DNA from: Methylophilaceae bacterium 11 | GTDB taxonomy: Bacteria; Pseudomonadota; Gammaproteobacteria; Burkholderiales; Methylophilaceae | NCBI GenBank assembly: GCA_000525025.1 | Contig: JCKJ01000001.1 | Span: 1,922,001 to 1,986,000 of the forward strand | Direction: 5' to 3' | DNA: 64,000 nucleotides | In this document: positions 28,190-36,120 of the stretch, in pieces | Layout of the letters: each line of letters opens with the position of its first letter | Position numbering within the stretch: position 1 is the stretch's first letter | Program-made: the position numbers and the translations under genes | The notes under the pieces: model-generated | Told to the model about the DNA's origin: nothing | What the model saw: the letters and a program-made list of their open reading frames with translations, nothing else | Database searches by the model: none

Positions 28190-28924
28190 TTACTCCAACT
28201 CACTCATGTAGTGATGATCATCGGTGAGGCATAATCCTAACCGCCACTCCATTGGCTTATCGCCATAAGTAAAAGACACTCGCTCTATACTTAATAACGG
28301 GTAGCCATCCTGCAAACCTAGCGCCTTAGCCACTTCTTTATCAGCACCCACTGCTTTCAAACGCTCTTCTGCGCGAATCATGCGAATACCAAATTGCGAT
28401 TCGTACATGCTGTACATGGAGCCATTGCTTTCTTCCACTTTGGCGCTATTTAAGCCTTTAAATGGTGCAGCCGGCACAATAATGTGATCATAAATAAGCG
28501 GCCTACCGGAGAAAGTCAGCAAACGCTTGACTTCAATCGTTGCCGCCCCTGCTTTAATATCGAGCACTTTTGAAATATGTGCACTGGCTTTGGTCTTTTC
28601 ACAAGATAAAAACTCATTTTGTAGTATTTCTTTTTGACCATTCTCTGCGGTCAGACGTAAAAATCGCAGTTTAATGTCATCTTCTTTGTGTGTAGCAACA
28701 AACGTGCCCTTGCCTTGACGGCGAATCAAAATGTTTTCGGTAGCCAGACTATCAATTGCCTTACGCACCGTGCCTTGACTCACTTTATAGCGCTGCGCTA
28801 AATCCACCTCACTGGGAATCATTTCACCTGGGCGCCATTCGCCACCTATTAGGCTTTGTGTAATGAGCACTTTAATTTGATCGTATAGCGGCCTATAGCT
28901 AGGGGAGTTAAATTGCTTATCCAT
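28190..28924 (-). CDS. GntR-family (HutC/UTRA-type) transcriptional regulator
   Basis: A 244-aa regulator with an N-terminal winged helix (YRPLYDQIKVLI, then MIPSEVDLAQRYKVSQGTVRKAID) and a C-terminal UTRA effector domain (LIYDHIIVP, ERVSFTYGDKPMEWRLGL). The start at 28924 is chosen for AGGAC 7-8 bases upstream. It sits at the divide between the two metabolic arms: sdh/fum/acnB on its own strand and lyase/mch/prp on the other. It probably controls one or both, with a short-chain acid or CoA ester as effector; that is inference from position. Confidence 0.9.
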   Translation of the reverse strand: MDKQFNSPSYRPLYDQIKVLITQSLIGGEWRPGEMIPSEVDLAQRYKVSQGTVRKAIDSLATENILIRRQGKGTFVATHKEDDIKLRFLRLTAENGQKEILQNEFLSCEKTKASAHISKVLDIKAGAATIEVKRLLTFSGRPLIYDHIIVPAAPFKGLNSAKVEESNGSMYSMYESQFGIRMIRAEERLKAVGADKEVAKALGLQDGYPLLSIERVSFTYGDKPMEWRLGLCLTDDHHYMSELE

Positions 28925-29079
28925 ATTAATCGTCCTGTGCATTAAATTTTCGTGACCCATATTCTTTAATTAACACCTTCATTTGCAATTCAAATTAACC
29001 ACTTGCAACACCGCTCAAAACTGCACACCGCTGCTTAAGCGTATTTATATCACGCACAATGTCCGCTGTCTACTGTTTT

Positions 29080-29137
29080 ATATCTTATATAAGACATAAG
29101 ATATATGTTGACACATTTGGAATTAACTCTATATAAT
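29080..29137 (+). promoter_or_regulatory. Consensus sigma-70 promoter with overlapping palindromes (probable GntR operator)
   Basis: TTGACA (29108-29113) and TATAAT (29132-29137) are perfect hexamers 18 bases apart, about 45 bases before the first gene of the plus arm. Just upstream, ATATCTTAT (29080-29088) and ATAAGATAT (29096-29104) form an inverted repeat, overlapped by the perfect 12-bp palindrome TCTTATATAAGA (29083-29094). The palindromes end 4 bases before the -35 hexamer, a good place for a regulator to block or recruit polymerase. The adjacent GntR protein is the obvious candidate. Confidence 0.75.
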
Positions 29138-29181
29138 CAATTTCAATTAACAACTCACCTGTAACCTACTACTGGATAAAC

Positions 29182-30066
29182 ATGATGGAATACTGCCTAC
29201 GCCCCAGACGTTCTATGCTGTATGTACCTGGTTGCAACACGCACTATTTAGAACGTGCACGAACACTGGCTGCTGATTCTGTGATCTTGGATTTAGGCGA
29301 TCCCATCTTAATCGACGCAAAAATCCAATCTCGCGAAAATGTAGTGGCGGCCGTAAAAAAAGGTGGCTACGGCAAACGCGAGGTCGTCGTCCGTGTCAAT
29401 GATTTGGATTCGATTTGGGGTGCCGATGACATTAAAGCAGTGGCCAATATTGGCGCCGATGCCATCTTGTTCCCCAATATAGAATCACGTGAAGATGTAT
29501 TAAGGGCGCAGCAGGCTTTGGATGATGCAGGTGGCAGTCATATGCCTATCATGGTGATGATTGAAAGCCCGATTGCGGTGTTGAATGCAAAAGAAATTGC
29601 TTCTGCTTCAGATCGTATTATCTGTATTGTGATGGCCACTTCCGATTTAATCTCTCAGTTGCACGCACACGTGACACATGAGCGCTCAGCCATACTAACC
29701 TCACTATCGTTAGTGATTCTAGCTGCACGCGCTTACGGGCGATGCGTGATTGATGGCATCACCAGCGATTTTAAAAACATGCATTCTTTTGAGTATGCCT
29801 GCCGTTTAGGCAGAGACATGGGCTTAGATGGCAAATCGTTAGTGCATCCGGCACAAATCGCCTACTGTAATGATGCATATACGCCAAAAGCCACAGAAGT
29901 CGCGCATGCGCGCGAAATCATTAAAGCGTTAAAAGAAGCAAACGCTTCTGGTCAAGGTACGGTGGTGGTCAATGATAAATTGGTGGAACACCATCACATC
30001 AAGGCTGCGCAGCGTTTAATTCAGTTGCATGAGTCAATAGCCGAATTAGAAGAGGAGTTCATCTGA
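29182..30066 (+). CDS. CitE/malyl-CoA-lyase-like CoA-ester lyase with altered DLED motif
   Basis: A 294-aa protein of the citrate-lyase-beta/malyl-CoA lyase family, first gene of the plus arm. Seen: RRSMLYVPGCN (CoA site), IMVMIESPIAVLN (metal Glu), ATSDLISQL (metal Asp region) and DGKSLVHPAQI. Where the family has DLED, this protein has DLGD (VILDLGDPIL), so one conserved acid is lost. Either the substrate differs or activity is weakened. It overlaps the hydratase gene by one base (TGATG). A cleavage of beta-methylmalyl-CoA to glyoxylate and propionyl-CoA would fit the neighbours, but citramalyl-CoA or malyl-CoA cannot be excluded. Confidence 0.8.
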   Translation: MMEYCLRPRRSMLYVPGCNTHYLERARTLAADSVILDLGDPILIDAKIQSRENVVAAVKKGGYGKREVVVRVNDLDSIWGADDIKAVANIGADAILFPNIESREDVLRAQQALDDAGGSHMPIMVMIESPIAVLNAKEIASASDRIICIVMATSDLISQLHAHVTHERSAILTSLSLVILAARAYGRCVIDGITSDFKNMHSFEYACRLGRDMGLDGKSLVHPAQIAYCNDAYTPKATEVAHAREIIKALKEANASGQGTVVVNDKLVEHHHIKAAQRLIQLHESIAELEEEFI

Positions 30067-31133
30067 TGACACACTCTAGCAAAATACATCACGGGCGATA
30101 TTTTGAAGACTTCACACTGAATGAAGTCATTCAGCACGCCACACCACGCACCATTACCCAAGGTGATACCGCTTTATATATTGCACTGACGGGTGAGCGT
30201 AACCCATTGTATTGCAGCGAGCCATTTGCACAGTCACTGGGTTACAAAACAATGCCAGTGGATGACTTGCTCGCATTTCATATTGCCTTTGGCAAAACGG
30301 TGCCAGATATATCTGTGAATGCAGTGGCCAATTTAGGCTATGCCGATGTGCGCTTTTTGCAACCCGTATTTGTCGGCGACACGTTAAGCACTTCTAGCCA
30401 AGTCATTGGTTTAAAACAAAACTCCAATGGCAATAGTGGCGTGGTCTGGGTACGTTCTACCAGTGTAAATCAAAACAACATGCCGGTAATAAGCTGGGTG
30501 CGCTGGGTGATGGTGCACAAAAAAAACGAACACGCACCGGCACCAGATACTGTGATACCAACGCTACCTGAATATGTGCCAGCAGACCAATTAAGCATAC
30601 CTAATGACTTTTGTGTACATAATGAAATCAGCGTCGCCACAGGCGGCCAATACTTTTGGGAAGATTATCAAATAGGCGAACGCATCCATCACCCTTCTGG
30701 ATTAACGATTAACGAAAGTGACCACACCCTGGCCACGCACTTATATCAGAACAATGCGCGCTTGCATTTTGATGCACATATGATGAAAGACTCCGTCATG
30801 GGTAAGCGATTGGTATATGGCGGTATCGTCATTTCGGCTTGTCGCGCCATGAGTTACGAAGGCCTAGAAAACGTATTAAGTGTGCTGGCCATTAACGGCG
30901 GCACGCATGCCAACCCATGCTTTGCTGGCGACACCATCTACACACTGACCGAAGTGCTCGACGCATGGGCGTTACCCAATCGTAGCGATGTCGGCGCTTT
31001 ACGTTTACGCATGGTGGGCCTTAAAAACTGTGGCCCAGTCAGCTTTGAATACATCAAAAAAGACACTGGCTATCACACGCATGTGTTGTTAGACCTTGAT
31101 TACACAGTGTTAATACCACGGAGAGAGCAATAA
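30066..31133 (+). CDS. Mesaconyl-CoA hydratase-like protein (double MaoC/hot-dog)
   Basis: A 355-aa protein with two MaoC-type hot-dog halves (about 1-155 and 190-350). The C-terminal half has NNARLHFDAHMM followed by KRLVYGGIVISACRAMSYEGL, which closely resembles mesaconyl-CoA hydratase (Mch, beta-methylmalyl-CoA dehydratase). The N-terminal half has LTGERNPLY where single-domain hydratases have the catalytic GDxNPLH, so the active site is probably in the C-terminal half. It is coupled to lyase genes on both sides, as expected for an Mch-lyase pair joining mesaconyl-CoA, methylmalyl-CoA, glyoxylate and propionyl-CoA. Itaconyl-CoA hydratase is a possible alternative role. Confidence 0.78.
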   Translation: MTHSSKIHHGRYFEDFTLNEVIQHATPRTITQGDTALYIALTGERNPLYCSEPFAQSLGYKTMPVDDLLAFHIAFGKTVPDISVNAVANLGYADVRFLQPVFVGDTLSTSSQVIGLKQNSNGNSGVVWVRSTSVNQNNMPVISWVRWVMVHKKNEHAPAPDTVIPTLPEYVPADQLSIPNDFCVHNEISVATGGQYFWEDYQIGERIHHPSGLTINESDHTLATHLYQNNARLHFDAHMMKDSVMGKRLVYGGIVISACRAMSYEGLENVLSVLAINGGTHANPCFAGDTIYTLTEVLDAWALPNRSDVGALRLRMVGLKNCGPVSFEYIKKDTGYHTHVLLDLDYTVLIPRREQ

Positions 31134-31134
31134 C

Positions 31135-32133
31135 ATGAGCAACTCAACCAAACCACATCCCAGCGAGGCTTTATTTGGTGGAGAAAAGCCATTTCCTTTA
31201 ATACCCGCTTGCGAGCATTTTGCTGGTAGCGAGAAACTCATCCTCAAGGCGCTTAGTCTGCAAGAGAGCATCGGCCAAGTGTTTGATATTACTTGTGATT
31301 GTGAAGATGGCGCTGCCAGTGGACAAGAGCGAGATCATGCAGAAATGATTGTGCGCGTGCTGAATTCCGAAGCCAACAAATACCACATGGCGGGTGCGCG
31401 TATTCACGATTACACCCACCCCGCTTGGAAACAAGACATTGACATTCTAGTGGGCGGTGCGGGCAAGGTCTTAAGCTACATCACCATTCCCAAATGTACC
31501 GATATCAGCCAAGCCAAAGAGATGATTGCCTATTTACAAAAAATGGCCACCTTTCACGGCATTGAGCGTGTGATCCCTGTGCATATTTTGATTGAAACGC
31601 ATGGCGCGCTCAACCAAGTACATGAGATTGCCAAATTACCTTGGCTACAAGTATTGGATTTTGGCTTAATGGATTTTGTCAGTGCGCATCATGGGGCTAT
31701 CCCGGCCAGTGCAATGCGCAGCCCCGGCCAGTTTGACCACCGCTTGCTGGCACGTGCCAAAACAGAAGTGGTTTCAGCGGCACTCGCCAATGGTGTGGTG
31801 CCTGCCCATAACGTTACGCTAGATTTAAAGAATGTAGAAACCACCTATAGCGACGCATCCCGTGCACGCAACGAATTTGGCTTTATGCGCATGTGGAGCA
31901 TTTACCCAACGCAGATTCAAGCCATTGTGGATGCGATGAAACCCAAGTTTGATGAAGTGGCCGATGCCGCCAATATTTTACTGACGGCACAAGCCGCCGA
32001 TTGGGGTCCTATCCAATACGCCGGTGAACTGCATGACAGAGCCACTTATCGCTATTTCTGGGAAGTCTTGCAAAAAGCAAAATTGACCAATGTGGCGATT
32101 TCTGAAGAAGCCAATGTCGCATTTTTTAATTAA
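31135..32133 (+). CDS. HpcH/HpaI-type CoA-ester lyase, third copy in the block
   Basis: A 332-aa aldolase/citrate-lyase superfamily protein. Seen: ITCDCEDGAASG (the DxED site), HILIETHGALNQ (metal Glu), LDFGLMDFVSAHHG (metal Asp) and MWSIYPTQIQAI (CoA/substrate end motif). It is only distantly similar to the other two lyases, so the three are not recent duplicates. It begins one base after the hydratase stop and is followed 37 bases later by prpB. Substrate unassigned. Confidence 0.8.
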   Translation: MSNSTKPHPSEALFGGEKPFPLIPACEHFAGSEKLILKALSLQESIGQVFDITCDCEDGAASGQERDHAEMIVRVLNSEANKYHMAGARIHDYTHPAWKQDIDILVGGAGKVLSYITIPKCTDISQAKEMIAYLQKMATFHGIERVIPVHILIETHGALNQVHEIAKLPWLQVLDFGLMDFVSAHHGAIPASAMRSPGQFDHRLLARAKTEVVSAALANGVVPAHNVTLDLKNVETTYSDASRARNEFGFMRMWSIYPTQIQAIVDAMKPKFDEVADAANILLTAQAADWGPIQYAGELHDRATYRYFWEVLQKAKLTNVAISEEANVAFFN

Positions 32134-32170
32134 TCGTGTTTCTATTTAAGTACAGGTTGAGTTAACCATC

Positions 32171-33049
32171 ATGACACCAACACTCTCTGCTGGCGCCCGT
32201 TTTAGAGCAGCACTGGCCGCCGAAAAACCGCTACAAATCATCGGCGCCATCAATGCCTATCACGCCATGCTTGCGACGCAATCTGGATTTAAGGCTATTT
32301 ATTTATCTGGCGGTGGCGTGGCAGCAGGCTCTCTTGGCTTACCCGATTTAGGCATTTCTAGCCTTGAAGATGTGCTGGTCGATGTGCGCCGCATTACCGA
32401 TGCAGTGGATACGCCCTTGCTTGTCGATATTGATACCGGCTTCGGCGGTGCGTTTAATATTGCCCGTACCATCAAAAGCGTGGCCAAAGCAGGTGCAGCC
32501 GCGGTGCATATTGAGGACCAAGTGACTGCCAAACGGTGTGGCCACCGCCCCAACAAAGCCATTGTGAGCTTGGATGAAATGGTAGACCGCGTAAAAGCAG
32601 CTGTGGATGCCAGAACAGATGCTGATTTTGTCATCATGGCACGCACCGATGCATTAGCAGTTGAAGGTTTGCAATCTGCCATCGACCGCGCCTGTGCTTG
32701 CGTTGAGGCCGGTGCCGATATGATTTTTCCAGAAGCCATGACAGAACTGGGCATGTATAAGCAGTTTGTAGATGCCGTGAAAGTACCCGTGCTCGCCAAT
32801 ATTACCGAATTTGGCGCTACGCCACTGTTTACGGTAGATGAGCTGGCTGGCGCGGACGTAAGCATGGTGCTGTACCCGTTGTCTGCATTCCGTGCTATGA
32901 ACCAAGCTGCGCTGAATGTATACCAAGCCGTGAAAAAAGACGGTACGCAAAAGCATGTATTAGACACCATGCAAACACGCATGGACTTGTACGACCACTT
33001 GGGCTATCACGCCTTTGAACAAAAACTCGACGCTTTATATAAAAAGTAG
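32171..33049 (+). CDS. prpB: 2-methylisocitrate lyase
   Basis: A 292-aa ICL/PEPM-family enzyme that splits 2-methylisocitrate into pyruvate and succinate. The catalytic cysteine is in KRCGHRPNK, where PrpB has KRCGHR and isocitrate lyase has [22 protein letters not shown] near the N-terminus is typical of PrpB. The length is normal. It is followed 10 bases later by prpC. Confidence 0.95.
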   Translation: MTPTLSAGARFRAALAAEKPLQIIGAINAYHAMLATQSGFKAIYLSGGGVAAGSLGLPDLGISSLEDVLVDVRRITDAVDTPLLVDIDTGFGGAFNIARTIKSVAKAGAAAVHIEDQVTAKRCGHRPNKAIVSLDEMVDRVKAAVDARTDADFVIMARTDALAVEGLQSAIDRACACVEAGADMIFPEAMTELGMYKQFVDAVKVPVLANITEFGATPLFTVDELAGADVSMVLYPLSAFRAMNQAALNVYQAVKKDGTQKHVLDTMQTRMDLYDHLGYHAFEQKLDALYKK

Positions 33050-33059
33050 GGAGACCGAG

Positions 33060-34226
33060 ATGAATACTACTACAGACCCCATCACGACAACTGATGCACC
33101 CAAAAAGAAAAAAGGCGTAGCGCTTGCTGGTGTATCCGCTGGTAGCACTGCGATTTGTACAGTGGGCCATACCGGTAACGATTTACATTACCGTGGCTAC
33201 GATATTATCGAGCTGGCACAACATGCCACGTTTGAAGAAGTCGCTTATTTGTTGATCCATGGCGAGTTGCCCAACCAGGCACAACTCACTGCGTACCATC
33301 AAAAGCTCAAAAAGCTACGCGGCCTGCCCAATGCGCTTAAAACAGTATTGGAACAGATTCCAGCCAATGCGCATCCAATGGATGTCATGCGCACCGGCTG
33401 CTCTATGCTCGGCACATTAGAACCAGAAGCGGCCGAACGGAATACAGAAGCGGCTAAAACCTTAGGTGATCGACTGATTGCCTGCTTTGGTTCTATTTTG
33501 ATTTATTGGTACCACTATAGCCATAAAGGCGTTCGTATTGAGGTGGAAACCGATGACGATTCTGTCGCCGCACATTTCCTACATTTATTACACGGCAAAA
33601 AACCATCTGCATTGCATATCAATGCCATGAATACCTCGTTAGTGCTGTATGCAGAACATGAATTCAATGCCTCTACCTTTACTGCGCGCGTCATCTCAGG
33701 CACCTTGTCCGATATGTATTCTTGCATTACGGGTGCGATTGGTGCATTGCGCGGCCCCAAACATGGTGGCGCCAATGAAGCGGCGATGGAAATCATCGAG
33801 CGCTATAAAACAGCAGATGAAGCAGAAGCCGACATCATGGCGCGTATGGCGCGCAAGGAAATCATCATTGGCTTTGGTCACCCGGTGTACACCATTGCAG
33901 ACCCGCGCAATGAATCCATCAAAGCTGTCAGCCGCGCGTTGTGTGAAGCTGCTGGCAACATGAAGTTATTTGATATTTCTGCACGCATTGAAGAAACCAT
34001 GTGGCGTGAGAAAAAAATGTTCCCCAACCTAGATTGGTACAGCGCCTCTAGTTATCACATGATGGGCATTCCCACTGGCATGTTCACGCCTATTTTTGTG
34101 ATCTCACGCACGACGGGCTGGATTGCACATGCGATTGAACAGCGCATTGATAACAAAATTATCCGCCCGAATGCGGAGTACACAGGGCCAGAAAATAGGT
34201 CATTTGTCCCACTGAATAAACGTTAA
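33060..34226 (+). CDS. prpC: 2-methylcitrate synthase
   Basis: A 388-aa citrate-synthase-family enzyme that condenses propionyl-CoA with oxaloacetate. The catalytic histidine and the substrate loop are in [15 protein letters not shown], and [12 protein letters not shown] is the first histidine block. The short length and the HYRGYDI start fit PrpC more than the housekeeping type II citrate synthase. ATG at 33060 follows GGGAGACC closely; the frame is open upstream only inside prpB. It is followed by hairpin copy B and then prpD. Confidence 0.93.
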   Translation: MNTTTDPITTTDAPKKKKGVALAGVSAGSTAICTVGHTGNDLHYRGYDIIELAQHATFEEVAYLLIHGELPNQAQLTAYHQKLKKLRGLPNALKTVLEQIPANAHPMDVMRTGCSMLGTLEPEAAERNTEAAKTLGDRLIACFGSILIYWYHYSHKGVRIEVETDDDSVAAHFLHLLHGKKPSALHINAMNTSLVLYAEHEFNASTFTARVISGTLSDMYSCITGAIGALRGPKHGGANEAAMEIIERYKTADEAEADIMARMARKEIIIGFGHPVYTIADPRNESIKAVSRALCEAAGNMKLFDISARIEETMWREKKMFPNLDWYSASSYHMMGIPTGMFTPIFVISRTTGWIAHAIEQRIDNKIIRPNAEYTGPENRSFVPLNKR

Positions 34227-34272
34227 TTAAATCGCGGTACTCACCAATTAAGTTGCCTTTAGCAGTCAAGGT

Positions 34273-34373
34273 TTTGAGTTATAGCGCAAGGCGATAGCCA
34301 TGCAAAAACCGAGATAGTACAAGTAGTACAGCGAGGCCTTTTAAATGACGAACAACACCGCAATACACTCAAA
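34273..34373 (+). repeat. GTAC-apex intergenic hairpin, copy B
   Basis: Between prpC and prpD. Outer arms TTTGAGT (34273-34279) and ACTCAAA (34367-34373) pair exactly. Inside are GCGCAAGGCG, CCGAGATAGTAC, the apex GTACAAGTAGTAC (34317-34329) and then AGCGAGG. The words match copy C almost exactly while the outer arms differ. Confidence 0.78.
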
Positions 34374-34400
34374 CAATTATTGATAAAGGTAACTAGCATT

Positions 34401-35864
34401 ATGTCAGCGCATATCTCTAACGTCCGTCCCGCTCCCGATCAAGTGATTGTGGATATTGCCAACTATGTAGCGGATTACGAAATCAACAGTGATGAAGCCT
34501 TTGATACCGCCCGCAACTGCTTGATGGACACACTGGGCTGTGGATTTGAAGCATTAGACTACCCTGCTTGCACCAAATTATTAGGCCCTGTGATTGCAGG
34601 TACCGTAGTGCCGAGTGGCGCAAAAGTACCGGGCACCAGCTACCAGCTTGACCCTATTTTAGCGGCCTTCAATATTGGCGCGATGATACGCTGGTTAGAC
34701 TTTAACGATACTTGGCTGGCGGCCGAATGGGGCCACCCTTCTGATAACTTAGGCGGCATTTTAGCTGTGGCTGACTATATATCACGCAAAAACATTGCTG
34801 AGGGCAAAGCACCACTCACCATTAAAGATGTGCTGACTGCCATGATTAAAGCGCATGAGATTCAAGGTATATTGGCATTAGAAAATAGCTTTAATCGCGT
34901 AGGTTTAGACCATGTGATTTTGGTAAAAATCGCCTCTACTGCTGTCGTCACCAAGTTACTGGGCGGCAATAAAGAAGATATTATCAACGCCGTATCTAAC
35001 GCGTTTGTGGATGGCCAAAGCTTACGCACTTATCGTCACAGCCCCAATACTGGCTCACGTAAATCTTGGGCAGCGGGCGATGCCACCTCACGCGCAGTGC
35101 GTTTGGCTTGGATGACACTACAAGGTGAAATGGGCTACCCCTCTGCACTCACCGCTAAAACTTGGGGCTTTTATGATGTGTTATTTAAAGGCAATGCCTT
35201 TAAATTCCAACGCCCTTATGGCTCTTATGTGATGGAACAAGTACTCTTTAAAATCTCGTTCCCGGCCGAATTCCATGCACAAACCGCAGTGGAGTGTGCG
35301 TTCCAACTGAATGCAGAAGTCGGTAATAAACTGCAAACATTAGAACAAATCGCACAGATAGACAAAATTGTAATTACCACACATGAATCTGCCATTCGCA
35401 TTATTGATAAAACCGGCCCATTAGACAACCCAGCTGACCGTGACCACTGTATTCAATACATGGCAGCAGTAGGTTTGTTAAAAGGCAGCCTCACTGCGCA
35501 AGATTACGAAGATGCTGCGGCTGCAGATCCACGTATTGATGCAGTGCGTGCCAAAATGGCCTGTGTGGAAAAAACAGAATACACGGCCGACTACCATAAC
35601 CCGGAAAAACGCTCGATTGCCAATGCCATTCAAATCTTCTTTAAAGATGGCACCAGTTCCAGCAATATCGCCGTGGAGTATCCAATTGGTCACCGCCGCC
35701 GCCGTGGTGAAGGTATTCCAGAGTTGGTGAAAAAATTCAAAGTGAATTTAGCACGTCGTTTTGATGCTAAAAAGCAGGCTGACGTATTAGCGCTATGCCT
35801 AGACCAACACAAACTGGAGCGTACGCCAGTGAATCAGTTTGTTGATATGATGTGGTTAGGTTAA
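34401..35864 (+). CDS. prpD: 2-methylcitrate dehydratase (MmgE/PrpD family)
   Basis: A 487-aa cluster-free dehydratase that converts 2-methylcitrate to 2-methyl-cis-aconitate. Family blocks seen: [44 protein letters not shown] and [25 protein letters not shown]. The start at 34401 is the first family-like ATG; AAAGG lies 11 bases upstream, a rather long spacing. It is separated from prpC by hairpin copy B but is probably in the same unit, ending at the terminator at 35896. Confidence 0.95.
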   Translation: MSAHISNVRPAPDQVIVDIANYVADYEINSDEAFDTARNCLMDTLGCGFEALDYPACTKLLGPVIAGTVVPSGAKVPGTSYQLDPILAAFNIGAMIRWLDFNDTWLAAEWGHPSDNLGGILAVADYISRKNIAEGKAPLTIKDVLTAMIKAHEIQGILALENSFNRVGLDHVILVKIASTAVVTKLLGGNKEDIINAVSNAFVDGQSLRTYRHSPNTGSRKSWAAGDATSRAVRLAWMTLQGEMGYPSALTAKTWGFYDVLFKGNAFKFQRPYGSYVMEQVLFKISFPAEFHAQTAVECAFQLNAEVGNKLQTLEQIAQIDKIVITTHESAIRIIDKTGPLDNPADRDHCIQYMAAVGLLKGSLTAQDYEDAAAADPRIDAVRAKMACVEKTEYTADYHNPEKRSIANAIQIFFKDGTSSSNIAVEYPIGHRRRRGEGIPELVKKFKVNLARRFDAKKQADVLALCLDQHKLERTPVNQFVDMMWLG

Positions 35865-35895
35865 CGTACGCATTTTCTATACTTGTATCTCTTAA

Positions 35896-35930
35896 CAAAA
35901 AATAGCGTTTGATAAAAGCGCTATTTTTTT
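35896..35930 (+). terminator. Intrinsic terminator after prpD
   Basis: AAAAATAGCG pairs with CGCTATTTTT across a short loop, followed by a run of T. It lies about 30 bases past the prpD stop and ends the lyase-mch-prp operon. Confidence 0.85.
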
Positions 35931-36120
35931 GAGTGAATCATGCAACCAAACATTATGTATCCAAATAGTCACAGCAAAGTGCAGAACCACACACTTCAAT
36001 CTATCTAAAAAATTAGCCTAGAAATAGCCTTTTAATACGCCAATCAATTTGCGCACGCATCCTCTACCCTACTAGCTTCCCACAAAATCGTTGGGCGTTT
36101 GCAAGTAAACAGGTAGATTG

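Noticed and set aside
29182-32133. Itaconate degradation (RipABC-type) as the role of the hydratase and lyases
   Set aside because: No itaconate CoA-transferase is present and the hydratase resembles the double-domain Mch; kept only as an alternative because the acyl-CoA synthetase on the other arm could in principle replace the transferase.
32299-32982. A 227-codon open frame antisense to prpB
   Set aside because: prpB is certain on the other strand; the antisense frame is Ser/Thr/Ala-rich without domain features and comes from codon bias of the true gene.
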